DNA of 64,000 nt from Halomonas sp. YLGW01 (GCF_014840935.1 NZ_CP062005.1:2418001-2482000); one strand, 5' to 3'; counted from the stretch's first letter, positions 1 through 11,857 are shown. Translations and numbers: made by a program. Notes: generated from the letters alone by a model not told the origin.

Positions 1-826
1 CCAGGGTATCGAGGAAGGGAGTGGAGCCGGTCTCGCTCCGGTACAGCGAAAAGTCCACCTGACGGTCGCGGAAGCTCTTCAGCGGCTGACCGAGCCCGCG
101 CAGCCCCGCCTCGCGTTCGCGTCGCACCCGGGTCACGTCGATCTCGATCGGCATGATCTCCTCGCCGATACCGGCCTGATGAATCACGTCACCGGACGGC
201 CCGACCACGATCGAGCGGCCGTTGCCCAGCGCACCGGCGCCGTTGATATCGAAGAAATAGCACTGGTTGACCGCGGCATTGGTGCGGGCGATCGACAGCT
301 CGATATCCCGGTCGATGGTATCGGTCATGGTCGGATGCAGGATCACCTCGGCGCCCATGGCGGCCAGGGTGCGCGTGGTTTCCGGGAACCACATGTCGTA
401 GCAGATCGAGACACCGAAGCGACCGATGTTGGGCACGTCGAAGACCACGAACTCGGTGCCGCCCTCGACGCCCGCCTCGTAGGGGCGGAACGGGAACAGC
501 TTGCGGAAACGGTTGACCACCTGCCCCTGGGGATTGATCACGCTCAGGGTGTTGTAGACGCGCTCACCTACCCGCTCGAACATCGAGCCGGGAATCAGCC
601 ACAGACGATGCTTCTCGGCCAGTTCACAGAACATGGCCTCGGTGCCACTGGGCATGGGCTGTGCGTTCAGCGGCGAGGCCCCATGGGCGATCAGCTCACT
701 GAAGACGACCATCTGCACATGGGGAAAACGCGACACCAGCATCTCGATGCGAGCGCGCATGGCATCGGTGTTATCACCGTGGTGAGGTGCCTGAAGCTGC
801 ACCCCGGCAATCGTGAAATAAGACAT
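1..826 (-). CDS. Carbon-nitrogen hydrolase (nitrilase superfamily), 3' end outside window
   Basis: Hydrolyses a nonpeptide C-N bond (amide or nitrile); the substrate is not known. The minus-strand frame opens MSYFTIAGVQLQAPHHGDN at 826 with no stop before base 1, so the C-terminus is missing. The catalytic triad is visible: Glu in VFSELIAHG (near residue 43), Lys in RFRKLFPF (near 113) and Cys in VSICYDMWFPE (near 148). The protein is cytoplasmic, with no signal peptide. It lies 155 bp downstream of doeX on the same strand, so it may be read through from the ectoine-catabolism operon and act on an amide in that pathway, but that is inference from position. An (R)-amidase or omega-amidase-like enzyme is an alternative. 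The family call is firm; the substrate is open. Confidence 0.85.
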   Translation of the reverse strand, partial: MSYFTIAGVQLQAPHHGDNTDAMRARIEMLVSRFPHVQMVVFSELIAHGASPLNAQPMPSGTEAMFCELAEKHRLWLIPGSMFERVGERVYNTLSVINPQGQVVNRFRKLFPFRPYEAGVEGGTEFVVFDVPNIGRFGVSICYDMWFPETTRTLAAMGAEVILHPTMTDTIDRDIELSIARTNAAVNQCYFFDINGAGALGNGRSIVVGPSGDVIHQAGIGEEIMPIEIDVTRVRREREAGLRGLGQPLKSFRDRQVDFSLYRSETGSTPFLDTL

Positions 827-980
827 GCGAACCTCTGTTATGCGATAGCCTAAAAAACAACCGGCGCCGTCCAGCGCCAATCACCCTCGTAGTAGGCGTT
901 ATCGCCAATCTGCTCGCTACGATCCCAGCTTATGTCAGTTTTGCGTGAAGTGGAATCCACTAGATTTACACGGGCCCCAT

Positions 981-1451
981 TTAATCGAGTCCCAGCTCGA
1001 TCGATGGGGCAGCATGTTTGACGGTCTTGGTGACGATGTAGGTGAAATAGCGCTGGATACCGATCTCCGACATCAGCCAGCCATCGATCAGGCGCTGATA
1101 GGCATCGATGGTTTCGGCCTCGACCTTGATCAGATAATCGACGCCGCCCCCCACGGCCACACACTCGGTGACTTCGGGGGTCGCCATGACCTCGGCCTCG
1201 AAGCGCTGGAAATCGGCGGCATGATGGGACTTGAGCTCGATCTGCACCCAGACCGGCGTGCGTCGCACCATCACCCGGGAATTGATGCGCGCCCCGTAGC
1301 CCTCGATGATGCCGGCCTTCTCGAGCCGCCTGACCCGCTCCCAGCAGGGGCTGACGGACAGGCTGATGGCCTCGGCCAGGCGCGACTTGGTGATGCGCCC
1401 GTCCTTGGACAGGATCTCGAGAATCTTCAGGTCATAGCGGTCGAGCTTCAT
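981..1451 (-). CDS. doeX: Lrp/AsnC-family regulator of ectoine catabolism, DoeX-like
   Basis: A 156-residue Lrp/AsnC DNA-binding regulator. The N-terminal helix-turn-helix covers about residues 1-60 (KLDRYDLKILEILSKDGRI, then the recognition helix SLSVSPCWERVRRLEKAG). The C-terminal RAM/AsnC effector domain follows (VGGGVDYLIKVEAE). The frame is open upstream to 1565, but the ATG at 1451 matches the usual AsnC start and clears the doeB stop at 1459 by 7 bp. In Halomonas elongata the doeA-doeB-doeX genes form one operon and DoeX is its regulator; the same order here supports the name. Its operators probably lie upstream of doeA around 3.7-3.95 kb (inference). Confidence 0.88.
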   Translation of the reverse strand: MKLDRYDLKILEILSKDGRITKSRLAEAISLSVSPCWERVRRLEKAGIIEGYGARINSRVMVRRTPVWVQIELKSHHAADFQRFEAEVMATPEVTECVAVGGGVDYLIKVEAETIDAYQRLIDGWLMSEIGIQRYFTYIVTKTVKHAAPSIELGLD

Positions 1452-1458
1452 CGTGGCC

Positions 1459-2490
1459 TCATCCGTCCAGGGCGTCGACGATATCGGCGATGACCGCGAT
1501 GGTATCGCCCATGCCCACCTGGGCCGGGAAGCGCCGCGCCACCAGCAGGCCGCTGCGCTCGGCACGGTATTCGATCGGCGCGGTGCCGGTGCGGCTCATG
1601 TCGTAGACCCGAGCGATCACCTGACCGGCCTCGACCGCATCGCCCAGCGCCAGCGTGAGCTCCAGCAGGCCCTGATGCTCACTCTGCACGTAGCAGGAGG
1701 CATCCGGCATGTCGACGTAGACCTGTGGCTCGGGCGGCGCCTCGAGTTCGCCATCGATCAGCCCGTAGTGAATCAGGAAGTTGTTGACCCCGCGCTCGGC
1801 GATCCTCAGACGCTCAGGGGTAGTGGTGCCACCACCGCCCAGCTCGGTGGCAACGAAGACCTTGCCCTGGCGCTCGACGGCGGTGTCGAAGAGCTTCTCG
1901 GCATCGAGTTCGAACATCATCATCGCGGTGGGCGCACCGAAGGCCTTGGCGCCTTCCAGGGCACGACGCTGCAGGTTCTTGTCCTCGAGCTGATGCGAGG
2001 CAGCGAAGGGCACGATATCCAGGGTGCGCCCACCCGAATGCAGATCCAGCACCACGTCGCAGATCGGCACCAGATAGCGGGTGAAGTAGTCGGCGATCTG
2101 CTCGGTCACGCCACCATCCGGGTTGCCCGGGAAACTGCGATTCAGATTACCGCTGTCCATCGGCGAGGTCCGCCGACCGGCCTGAGCGGCCGGGGTGTTC
2201 ATCATGGGCACGATGATCACCCGGCCGTGAACCTGCTCGGCGCGAAGGTCATTGGCCAGCTTCATTAATGCGGTCATGCCCTCGTACTCGTCGCCATGAT
2301 TGCCGCCGGTGAGTAGCGCCGTGGGGCCCTCGCCGTGCTTGATCACGGTAATCGGGATCATCACCGCCCCCCAGGCCGACTCGTCGTTGGAGATCGGCAG
2401 CTTGAGGAAGCCGTGCTGAACGCCCTCGGCGTCGAAGTCGACCGTTGAGGAAATGGGGCTCGGCCGCAGCCGACTGGCTGACATGCTCAT
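1459..2490 (-). CDS. doeB: N-alpha-acetyl-L-2,4-diaminobutyrate deacetylase DoeB
   Basis: A zinc-dependent deacetylase of the succinylglutamate desuccinylase/aspartoacylase family, 343 residues, the length known for DoeB. It removes acetate from N-alpha-acetyl-diaminobutyrate, the product of ectoine ring opening, in the cytoplasm. Zinc-ligand motifs are visible: GGNHGDEYEG near residue 62 (His and Glu) and LDLHSGG near 146 (His). A C-terminal beta-barrel-like portion starts near residue 260. The ATG at 2490 follows a GGAG-type ribosome site (ggagaccccc on the minus strand) and lies 10 bp after the doeA stop, so the genes are probably cotranscribed. The doeA neighbour makes this assignment stronger than the family alone would. 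Confidence 0.92.
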   Translation of the reverse strand: MSMSASRLRPSPISSTVDFDAEGVQHGFLKLPISNDESAWGAVMIPITVIKHGEGPTALLTGGNHGDEYEGMTALMKLANDLRAEQVHGRVIIVPMMNTPAAQAGRRTSPMDSGNLNRSFPGNPDGGVTEQIADYFTRYLVPICDVVLDLHSGGRTLDIVPFAASHQLEDKNLQRRALEGAKAFGAPTAMMMFELDAEKLFDTAVERQGKVFVATELGGGGTTTPERLRIAERGVNNFLIHYGLIDGELEAPPEPQVYVDMPDASCYVQSEHQGLLELTLALGDAVEAGQVIARVYDMSRTGTAPIEYRAERSGLLVARRFPAQVGMGDTIAVIADIVDALDG

Positions 2491-2500
2491 GGGGGTCTCC

Positions 2501-3700
2501 TTATTTGACGAACAGCTGGCGCGGGAAGTCCGCCAGCGTCTCGCAGCCTGTCTCGGTGATCAGAATGCTCTCGGTGATTTCCAGCCCCCAGTCCTCGTCC
2601 CACAGCCCCGGCATGAAATGAAAGGTCATGCCAGGCTCGAGAATGGTCTCGTCGGAGGGGCGAAGACTCATGGTGCGCTCCCCCCAGTCCGGCGGATAGC
2701 TGATGCCGATGGGATAGCCGCAGCGCGCCCCGCCGCGGTCGAAGCCGTACTTGTCCATGGCAGAGCCCAGCGCCATGGCGATGTCCGCGGTGCGGTTGCC
2801 GGGCTTGGCCACCGCCAGACCGTTCTCGATGCCCTCGAGTAGCGCCGACTCGGCACGAATGAAATCCCGTGGCGGCGTGCCCAGGTACACTGTGCGCGAC
2901 ATCGGAGCGTGATAGCGTTTGTAGACTCCGGCGATCTCGAAGAAGGTACCCTCGCCCTTGCGAAAGGGCGTGTCGTCCCAGGTGAGGTGCGGGGCCGCGG
3001 CATCGGTGCCCGTCGGCAGCATCGGCACGATGGCCGGGTAATCGCCGCCGAAGATCTTGCCCTGCTCATCGCGCCAGCCCTCGATGCCGACCCGATAGAT
3101 CTCCGAGACCAGCTTCGACTTGGGCAGCCCCGGCTCGATCATCTCGAGGATGCGGGAGTGCATGCCCTCGACGATTTTCGCCGCCACCCGCATGTACTCG
3201 ACTTCCTGGGACGACTTGATGGCCCGGCACCAGTTGACCAGGGCATTGGCATCGATGAAGCGGGCGTGAGGCAACTCGCGGACTAGGCTCTGGTAGGCCT
3301 TGGCCGAGAAATAGTAGTTGTCCATCTCCATGCCGACCACGCCGGTATGCCAGCCGTAATAGGGCAGAATGGTCTGCGCCAGGTAGTCCATGGGATGCAT
3401 GTCCGGATTCTGCACGTAGTAATCCGGGTAATAGGTGATGTTGTCCGGGTCGATCCAGCAGGTCCGCAGGGCCCCGTTGGCGTCCATCCGTCGGCCATAC
3501 CAGACCGGCTCGCCCTCGAGACCCACCAGCACACACTGGTGGACATAGAAGGACCAGCCATCGTAGCCGGTCAACCACGCCATGTTGGAGGGGTCGCTGA
3601 CGATGATCACGTCGATACCGCGGCTGGCCATTTCGGCACGCACTTTCAACAGCCGGCTGGCGTACTCCTCACGCGTGAAGGGCAGGGAAACCTGAATCAT
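2501..3700 (-). CDS. doeA: Ectoine hydrolase DoeA
   Basis: Opens the ring of ectoine to N-acetyl-diaminobutyrate, the first step in using the compatible solute as carbon and nitrogen source. 399 residues, the DoeA length. It belongs to the creatinase/M24 pita-bread family: an N-terminal creatinase-like domain (about 1-165, with SNMAWLTGYDGWSFY near 38) and a C-terminal M24 fold (170-399, with EGTFFEIAGVYKRYHAP and ITESILITETG). The classic metal set of aminopeptidases is not obvious, as expected for creatinase-like members. It is the first gene of the doeA-doeB-doeX operon; the 287 bp to the divergent ghrA gene should hold the promoter. Confidence 0.93.
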   Translation of the reverse strand: MIQVSLPFTREEYASRLLKVRAEMASRGIDVIIVSDPSNMAWLTGYDGWSFYVHQCVLVGLEGEPVWYGRRMDANGALRTCWIDPDNITYYPDYYVQNPDMHPMDYLAQTILPYYGWHTGVVGMEMDNYYFSAKAYQSLVRELPHARFIDANALVNWCRAIKSSQEVEYMRVAAKIVEGMHSRILEMIEPGLPKSKLVSEIYRVGIEGWRDEQGKIFGGDYPAIVPMLPTGTDAAAPHLTWDDTPFRKGEGTFFEIAGVYKRYHAPMSRTVYLGTPPRDFIRAESALLEGIENGLAVAKPGNRTADIAMALGSAMDKYGFDRGGARCGYPIGISYPPDWGERTMSLRPSDETILEPGMTFHFMPGLWDEDWGLEITESILITETGCETLADFPRQLFVK

Positions 3701-3842
3701 GGGCCATTCGCCATCAAAGAATCACCAAAACCGGCCTTGACATTCAAGGCCGGGACCATACGGCGTGTCATCACCCCAGGGGGGGACTCACCCCCGGCAA
3801 ATAGCGATTGCCATCAAGTGCTTGACACTCGATCATGACATT

Positions 3843-3859
3843 TCAGGTCAATGACCTGA
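3843..3859. promoter_or_regulatory. 17-bp palindrome between doeA and ghrA, putative operator
   Basis: TCAGGTCAaTGACCTGA is a perfect inverted repeat with 8-bp arms and one central base. It lies in the 287-bp divergent region, 143 bp upstream of doeA and 129 bp upstream of ghrA. A TTGACA element sits just before it at about 3822. The symmetry suggests a dimeric regulator site, for example GntR-type; the protein is unknown and could be DoeX or a regulator encoded elsewhere. Confidence 0.5.
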
Positions 3860-3987
3860 TGCTGATACTAGCACCGGCCGCGAGCCCCCCGTCAAAGGCT
3901 TTATTGCCTTTTTCACGACACCTGCCAGCCCCTGTGCATGGCCGATGCCACCCACTCATCTCAGCCGCCGCCAAGGAGCCGTTTGCC

Positions 3988-4935
3988 ATGCAGATCCTGA
4001 TCCACTCTACCGATGCCGAGCAGTGGCGCGCGGCCATCGCCGACGCCCTGCCGACGGCCAGTGTCGTCACCAGCGAGGCCTCGCTGGAGCTCCGCCAGGA
4101 CGCCGACTATTTAGTGGCCTGGCAACCGCCCGGCTGGCTCTTCGAGGAGCAGCCCCATCTCAAGGGCATCCTGAACCTCGGCGCTGGCGTGGATGCCCTG
4201 CTCGCCAACCCGTCGCTGCCGCCCGGGGTGCCGATCGTCAAACTGCGTGATGCCGGCATGGCCGATCCGATGATCGACTACGTGCGCTACGCCGTACTGC
4301 ACTTCCAGCGCGATTTCGATCGCTACGCGCGCCAGCAGGCCCACCTTCAGTGGCAGGAACAGCCGCTGGTGCCCAAGGCGGACTGGGCGATCGGCGTGCT
4401 GGGGCTCGGCGCCATCGGGGCGCGCGTGGCACAAGCGCTGGCCGCCGATGGCTTTCCGGTCCACGGCTGGAGCCTCCGCCCCAAGAACCTGGACGGCATC
4501 ACCTGTCATCACGGCGAGGCAGGCCTCAAGGCGCTGCTTGGCCAGGTGACGAGCCTGGTGACCCTGCTGCCGGACACCCCGGCGACCCGGGGCATCATCG
4601 ACGCCGAGGCCCTGGCCGCCCTGCCCCGGGGCGCCAGCCTGATCAACCCCGGCCGCGGCAGCCTGATCGAGGAGACCGCGCTACTCGAGGCCCTGGGGCC
4701 CGCCGACCGCGAGGATGAAGGCGACGCACGGCTGCGGGGGGCGGTACTGGACGCCTTCCCGGTCGAGCCACTGCCCGCGGACAGCCCCCTCTGGCAGCAC
4801 CCGCGGGTGCTGATCACGCCGCACATGGCCGCGCCCACACCCCGTGATGCGGCGCTTGCGCAGGTCATCGCGACCCTGCGCGCCTGGCAGGCCGGCGAGT
4901 CGGTGCCGAGCATCGACCCCGCGGCCGGCTACTGA
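3988..4935 (+). CDS. ghrA: Glyoxylate/hydroxypyruvate reductase A (D-2-hydroxyacid dehydrogenase)
   Basis: Reduces glyoxylate and hydroxypyruvate with NAD(P)H. 315 residues, the usual GhrA length (about 312). The Rossmann motif is GVLGLGAIGARVA near residue 137. The catalytic Arg lies in LINPGRGSLIEE (near 220), the Glu in DAFPVEPLP and the His in ITPHMAAP near the C-terminus. The frame opens further upstream at 3835, but the ATG at 3988 has AAGGAG 9 bp ahead and gives the family N-terminus MQILIHSTD. It is divergent from doeA and shares an intergenic region with the 17-bp palindrome, so shared control is possible but unproven. Confidence 0.9.
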   Translation: MQILIHSTDAEQWRAAIADALPTASVVTSEASLELRQDADYLVAWQPPGWLFEEQPHLKGILNLGAGVDALLANPSLPPGVPIVKLRDAGMADPMIDYVRYAVLHFQRDFDRYARQQAHLQWQEQPLVPKADWAIGVLGLGAIGARVAQALAADGFPVHGWSLRPKNLDGITCHHGEAGLKALLGQVTSLVTLLPDTPATRGIIDAEALAALPRGASLINPGRGSLIEETALLEALGPADREDEGDARLRGAVLDAFPVEPLPADSPLWQHPRVLITPHMAAPTPRDAALAQVIATLRAWQAGESVPSIDPAAGY

Positions 4936-4998
4936 GACGCTGTCTGACAACTGCCTACGCTGAAGGGACGCCCTGCGCCGGCTCGACGAGGACGAGAC

Positions 4999-5139
4999 AT
5001 GGGCGACAAAAGAGGTGAGAAAGAGGGCGAGAGAGAAAGAGAAGAAAGGGGCACGGAAGGCGATAGACGAGAGGCCGCAGGCTCAGGCTATCCCGTCACC
5101 CTCAGTCCCAGCCTCGCGGGGCTTGCCGCCAAGAACTGA
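4999..5139 (+). other. Purine-rich tract with a 46-codon open frame, doubtful gene
   Basis: From about 5005 to 5060 the plus strand is almost all A and G (runs such as gagagagaaagagaagaaa). An ATG at 4999 opens a 46-codon frame ending at 5139, encoding a charged Glu/Arg-rich N-terminus. The upstream ribosome site is weak (gagg-like). The frame has low complexity and no recognisable domain. It lies between the ends of the convergent genes ghrA and the TetR gene, so it could equally be non-coding DNA. Confidence 0.25.
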
Positions 5140-5142
5140 GCC

Positions 5143-5730
<588 letters not shown>

Positions 5731-5810
5731 GGCGGGGGCGATCTTGAAAGGGGGAAATGCCGGGATTATGAGAGCGCTTGGGGCTCTGAATCGCCATGAT
5801 ACGCAAGACA

Positions 5811-5834
5811 CCGGGCAGGTGCGAACCTGCCCGG
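5811..5834 (-). terminator. Stem-loop after the DJ-1/PfpI gene
   Basis: CCGGGCAGGT-gcga-ACCTGCCCGG is a perfect 10-bp stem with a 4-nt loop, 66 bp past the stop of the DJ-1/PfpI gene. No T-run follows on the minus strand, so it may be a weak terminator or mRNA 3' end stabiliser. Confidence 0.5.
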
Positions 5835-5899
5835 CGATCCGTGGCGCCGGAAGGGCGGAGACGTGCATCGCCTCCGGCCCTTGTCGCCCGCTGGTGGCC

Positions 5900-6457
5900 T
5901 TACAGGAGGGCGTTGAACTGCTTGAGCCATTCCGGATGCGCAGGCCAGGCCGGCGCGGTGACCAGTTTGCCGCAGGTGATGGCATCGGTTACGGCGATAT
6001 CGGCGAAGTCGCCACCAGCCAGGTACACCTCCGGCGCGCAGGCCGGATAGGCCGACACCCGACGCTTGTCGAGGGACACCGCCGCCGCCAGCAGCTGCGC
6101 CCCATGGCAGATGGCCGCTACCGGCTTGTCGGTATCGAAGAAGTGACGCACCAGCTCCAGCACCCGCTCGTCGAGGCGCAGGTACTCCGGCGCCCGCCCC
6201 CCCGGCACGACCAGACCGTCATAGTCGGCGGGATCGATCTCGGCGAAGGTGGCGTTGAGGGCGAAGTTGTGCCCTGGCTTCTCGGTATAGGTCTGATCGC
6301 CCTCGAAATCGTGGATGGCGGTCTTGACGCTGTCGCCCTCGCGCTTGTCCGGGCAGACGGCATCGACCCGGTGTCCCATGGCCTGCAGGGCCTGGAAAGG
6401 CACCATGATCTCGTAGTCCTCGACGAAGTCGCCGGCAATCAACAGAAGCTTGGCCAT
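5900..6457 (-). CDS. DJ-1/PfpI-family protein (class I glutamine amidotransferase-like)
   Basis: 185 residues. PfpI/DJ-1 members act as glyoxalase III, deglycase-like or protease-like stress proteins. The nucleophilic elbow [12 protein letters not shown] holds the Cys near residue 104, with Glu in GDFVEDYE near residue 12 and the loop [13 protein letters not shown] near 77. The ATG at 6457 ([11 protein letters not shown]) is preferred to the upstream ATG at 6496: it has a GAGGA ribosome site 8 bp ahead and is the family start. It is cytoplasmic. It precedes a NemR-like TetR gene on the same strand, suggesting a reactive-carbonyl response pair. Confidence 0.87.
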   Translation of the reverse strand: MAKLLLIAGDFVEDYEIMVPFQALQAMGHRVDAVCPDKREGDSVKTAIHDFEGDQTYTEKPGHNFALNATFAEIDPADYDGLVVPGGRAPEYLRLDERVLELVRHFFDTDKPVAAICHGAQLLAAAVSLDKRRVSAYPACAPEVYLAGGDFADIAVTDAITCGKLVTAPAWPAHPEWLKQFNALL

Positions 6458-6636
6458 CGAAAAATCCTCTTGTCCATGAGTGACAGGGCAATGCACTGGG
6501 CCACGATCGATCCCGGGCCCTTGCGATATCGCCCTGGCAGGTTAGCGCGCAATTCACGACAACGATAGCCGTGGAACCTTTCACCGCCCGGCCTATCTCA
6601 ACCTTGTTGATTACCAGACACCGGCCCGGGGAAAAG

Positions 6637-7356
6637 ATGCAGATGAACCACAAGCCATTGCGCCAGCGGCGCCTGGCGGGACTGCTGCTCGGCCTCGCCC
6701 TGGCCTTCATTGCCCCATTAAGCGCCCTTGCCGACGGCGCTGTCGCCCCGCCGCGCGCCTTCGAAGCCACCTACCGGCTCGAGATCGAGGGCTGGCCGGA
6801 CACCGACGTCACGCACCGCCTCAGGCGTGAAGGCGATGCCTGGATCAGCGAGATGCGTGCTCGCATTGCGGTGGCCAGCGGCTGGGAGCGCAGCCGCTTC
6901 ACCCTCGAAAGCGACCGCGTGACCAGCCGCGACTATGCCAGCGGCTACTCGCTGCTCGGTATCAGCAAGGACTACCGCATGGGCCGCGACGAGCTTGGGG
7001 CCTGGCCCGATCGTCAGGCGGCCCTGTTCGCGCTGTCGCGACAGGCCGAAGCCGCCACCTGCTGGCACCCCCAGGTAGCCCCCTGCACCCTGACCTACAC
7101 CGATTACGAGGGCGAGGAAAAGCGCTTCCACTACCGGCGCCTCGAGACCACCACCCTGGAGCTGCCCGCCGGCACCTTTTCGGCCGTGACCGTCGCCCTG
7201 TGGCGAAGCGAACGTCCCGGCCGCGACCTTCGGCTGACCTTTAGCCCTCGGCTGCCCGGCCTGTTGTTGGCGGCGGACTACTTCAAGGACGGGGAACGCA
7301 AGAGTCGCATGCGCCTGCACCGGCTGCGTTCCCAGACCCTGGCCCGAGCCAACTGA
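6637..7356 (+). CDS. DUF3108-domain periplasmic protein
   Basis: 239 residues with an N-terminal signal peptide (LAGLLLGLALAFIAPLSALA, cleavage after SALA near residue 36). The mature part has the DUF3108 pattern: FEATYRLEIEGWPDTDVTHRL, then SRFTLESDRVTSRDYASGY, LTYTDYEGEEKRFHYR and RDLRLTFSPRLPGLLLA. The family has unknown function and is thought to be envelope-associated. The ATG at 6637 has GGGGAAAAG just upstream; a second ATG two codons later is possible. The frame is open back to 6571, but that would bury the signal peptide. Neighbours are not functionally related. Confidence 0.75.
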   Translation: MQMNHKPLRQRRLAGLLLGLALAFIAPLSALADGAVAPPRAFEATYRLEIEGWPDTDVTHRLRREGDAWISEMRARIAVASGWERSRFTLESDRVTSRDYASGYSLLGISKDYRMGRDELGAWPDRQAALFALSRQAEAATCWHPQVAPCTLTYTDYEGEEKRFHYRRLETTTLELPAGTFSAVTVALWRSERPGRDLRLTFSPRLPGLLLAADYFKDGERKSRMRLHRLRSQTLARAN

Positions 7357-7366
7357 GCAGCGCCGA

Positions 7367-7410
7367 CTGGGCTGCCCCGTCTGAGCAATAGCGACTCAAC
7401 GGCAGCCCAG
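7367..7410 (+). terminator. Long stem-loop after the DUF3108 gene
   Basis: CTGGGCTGCC (7367-7376) pairs perfectly with GGCAGCCCAG (7401-7410). The 24-nt loop can form a smaller TGAG/CTCA stem. It lies 10 bp past the stop codon and no T-run follows. Confidence 0.5.
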
Positions 7411-7531
7411 CGGCCAGCTGTCCAAAACAGCGGGGCGAATGAGGCTCCATCGCACTTATTACTCCTGCTGATTTCCCATCAGCGAAAATCATTTCTCCTC
7501 ATATAAGAGTCTCGTTACAGTGGCGCCTTAC

Positions 7532-7560
7532 GGTCGCCGCGTCGGCGACCCCTGGCTTTT
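7532..7560 (+). promoter_or_regulatory. Leader hairpin with T-run just before lysO
   Basis: GGTCGCCG-cgt-CGGCGACC (7532-7550) is an 8-bp perfect stem followed by cctggcTTTT, ending directly before the GGAG ribosome site of lysO (7561-7564). The layout resembles a terminator or attenuator inside the 5' leader. A run of only four T makes it weak. It could also simply be the 3' end of an upstream transcript. Confidence 0.45.
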
Positions 7561-7569
7561 GGAGATCCG

Positions 7570-8496
7570 ATGCTGTCCGGCCTGCTGATCGTGTTGCTGC
7601 CCCTGATCCTCGGCTACCTGGTGCCGCTTAACCATGAAGGTCTGCTCATGGCGGTCAACCGCGCCGTGAATGGTGCCATCTACGTCATCCTGCTGCTGAT
7701 GGGCGTGGGCCTGGCCGGCCTCGACGACCTGGGCGGACAGCTATCGCGACTGGGCGGCCAGACCCTGTTGCTGTTCCTGATCACCGCCGCCTGCAACCTG
7801 CCGGCCCTGTGGTGGCTCTCCCGGCGCAGCGCCCTGCACGCCAGCGGTACCCCGGTCGTCAGGGGTGCCCCCACCAGCAAGCTGGCGGCCATGGGCGGCT
7901 CGCTGCTGCTGGTCGGGGTGGTGATCGCAGGCGTCCTGCTGGGGCTCGCCGGCAAGGCGCTGGCCATCGCCGGGCTGCATGGCGGCGCCGAGACCCTCGC
8001 CGAATGGGTTCTCTATCTGCTGCTGGCACTGATCGGCTGTCAGCTGCGCAACTCCGGCATGTCGCTGCGCCAGATCCTGCTCAACCGCCATGGCCTGGCG
8101 ATCGCCGCCACGGTGGCGGTGAGCTCGCTGGCCGCCGGCCTGATCGCCGCGCCACTGATGTCGCTTGAATGGAACGAGGGACTGGCCATGGCCGCCGGTT
8201 TCGGCTGGTACTCGCTGTCCGGCATCCTGATCGGCGATCAGCTGGGGCCGCTGATGGGCGGCGTGGCCTTCTTCAACGACCTGGCACGAGAACTCGTGGC
8301 CTTCATCCTGATTCCGCTGCTGATTCGCCGCGCCACCCCACTGGCCATCGGCTATGGCGGCGCCACCTCGATGGACTTCACCCTGCCGGTGATCCAGCAG
8401 CACGGGGGCGTCACCTGCGTGCCCATCGCCGTGGTCAGCGGCTTCATCCTCTCCCTGCTCTCCCCGCCGCTGATTCTCTTCCTGCTCTCGCTCTGA
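7570..8496 (+). CDS. lysO: Lysine exporter LysO family (DUF340) membrane protein
   Basis: 308 residues, almost wholly hydrophobic with about 8-10 predicted membrane segments in two repeats, as in E. coli LysO (YbjE, about 299 residues), which exports L-lysine. Typical features are the N-terminal MLSGLLIVLLPLILGYL, the loop LNRHGLAIAATVAVSSLAAG and the conserved C-terminal run GGATSMDFTLPVIQQHGG (near 265), which carries the Asp thought important in this family. GGAG lies 6 bp before the ATG. It is a single gene, with a possible attenuator hairpin ahead and a small stem-loop behind. In E. coli lysO is controlled by ArgP; no ArgP site was recognised here. Confidence 0.88.
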   Translation: MLSGLLIVLLPLILGYLVPLNHEGLLMAVNRAVNGAIYVILLLMGVGLAGLDDLGGQLSRLGGQTLLLFLITAACNLPALWWLSRRSALHASGTPVVRGAPTSKLAAMGGSLLLVGVVIAGVLLGLAGKALAIAGLHGGAETLAEWVLYLLLALIGCQLRNSGMSLRQILLNRHGLAIAATVAVSSLAAGLIAAPLMSLEWNEGLAMAAGFGWYSLSGILIGDQLGPLMGGVAFFNDLARELVAFILIPLLIRRATPLAIGYGGATSMDFTLPVIQQHGGVTCVPIAVVSGFILSLLSPPLILFLLSL

Positions 8497-8499
8497 GCC

Positions 8500-8516
8500 G
8501 TCCTTCAACGAAGGAC
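8500..8516 (+). terminator. Short stem-loop after lysO
   Basis: GTCCTTC-aac-GAAGGAC forms a 7-bp perfect stem 4 bp after the lysO stop. It is followed by cttcatcc without a T-run, so termination efficiency is uncertain. Confidence 0.45.
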
Positions 8517-8560
8517 CTTCATCCTGCGCCGGGCCTCATGACGACCGGCGCCTCCCTACG

Positions 8561-8586
8561 CCCAAAGTCTAAGCACCCAAAGTCTA
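8561..8586. repeat. Direct repeat of an 11-mer upstream of aglE
   Basis: cccaaagtcta occurs at 8561-8571 and 8576-8586, a 15-bp period, about 150 bp before aglE and 45 bp before the palindromic operator. It could be a helical-phase activator site or a simple duplication. Confidence 0.4.
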
Positions 8587-8630
8587 GGTTGATGGCACCG
8601 GAGGCCGGGGCTAGTGTTCCCTTACCGCTT

Positions 8631-8648
8631 AACTTAAACGATTAAGTT
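8631..8648. promoter_or_regulatory. LacI-type operator upstream of the agl operon
   Basis: AACTTAAACGATTAAGTT is palindromic at 16 of 18 positions, with the central CG typical of LacI-family operators. It lies 80 bp before the aglE start. The likely binder is the LacI-family regulator at 14808-15872 at the other end of the operon. Confidence 0.65.
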
Positions 8649-8727
8649 CATTCGTGATCGCCTTAAGCTGCCTTGCGCCGCCGAGGTCTGCCCATCCACA
8701 CAACAAGAACACGACGAGGAATGCCTG

Positions 8728-10026
<1,299 letters not shown>

Positions 10027-10038
10027 CCGGAGGCCGAC

Positions 10039-11852
<1,814 letters not shown>

Positions 11853-11857
11853 GCCTC

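Noticed and set aside
3795-3820. Sigma-54-like promoter upstream of doeA on the minus strand (TGGCA and TTGC elements)
   Set aside because: The distance between the GG and GC dinucleotides is two bases longer than sigma-54 promoters allow.
7430-7569. Lysine riboswitch before lysO
   Set aside because: The leader is too short and lacks the multi-helix L-box elements; only a single hairpin is visible.
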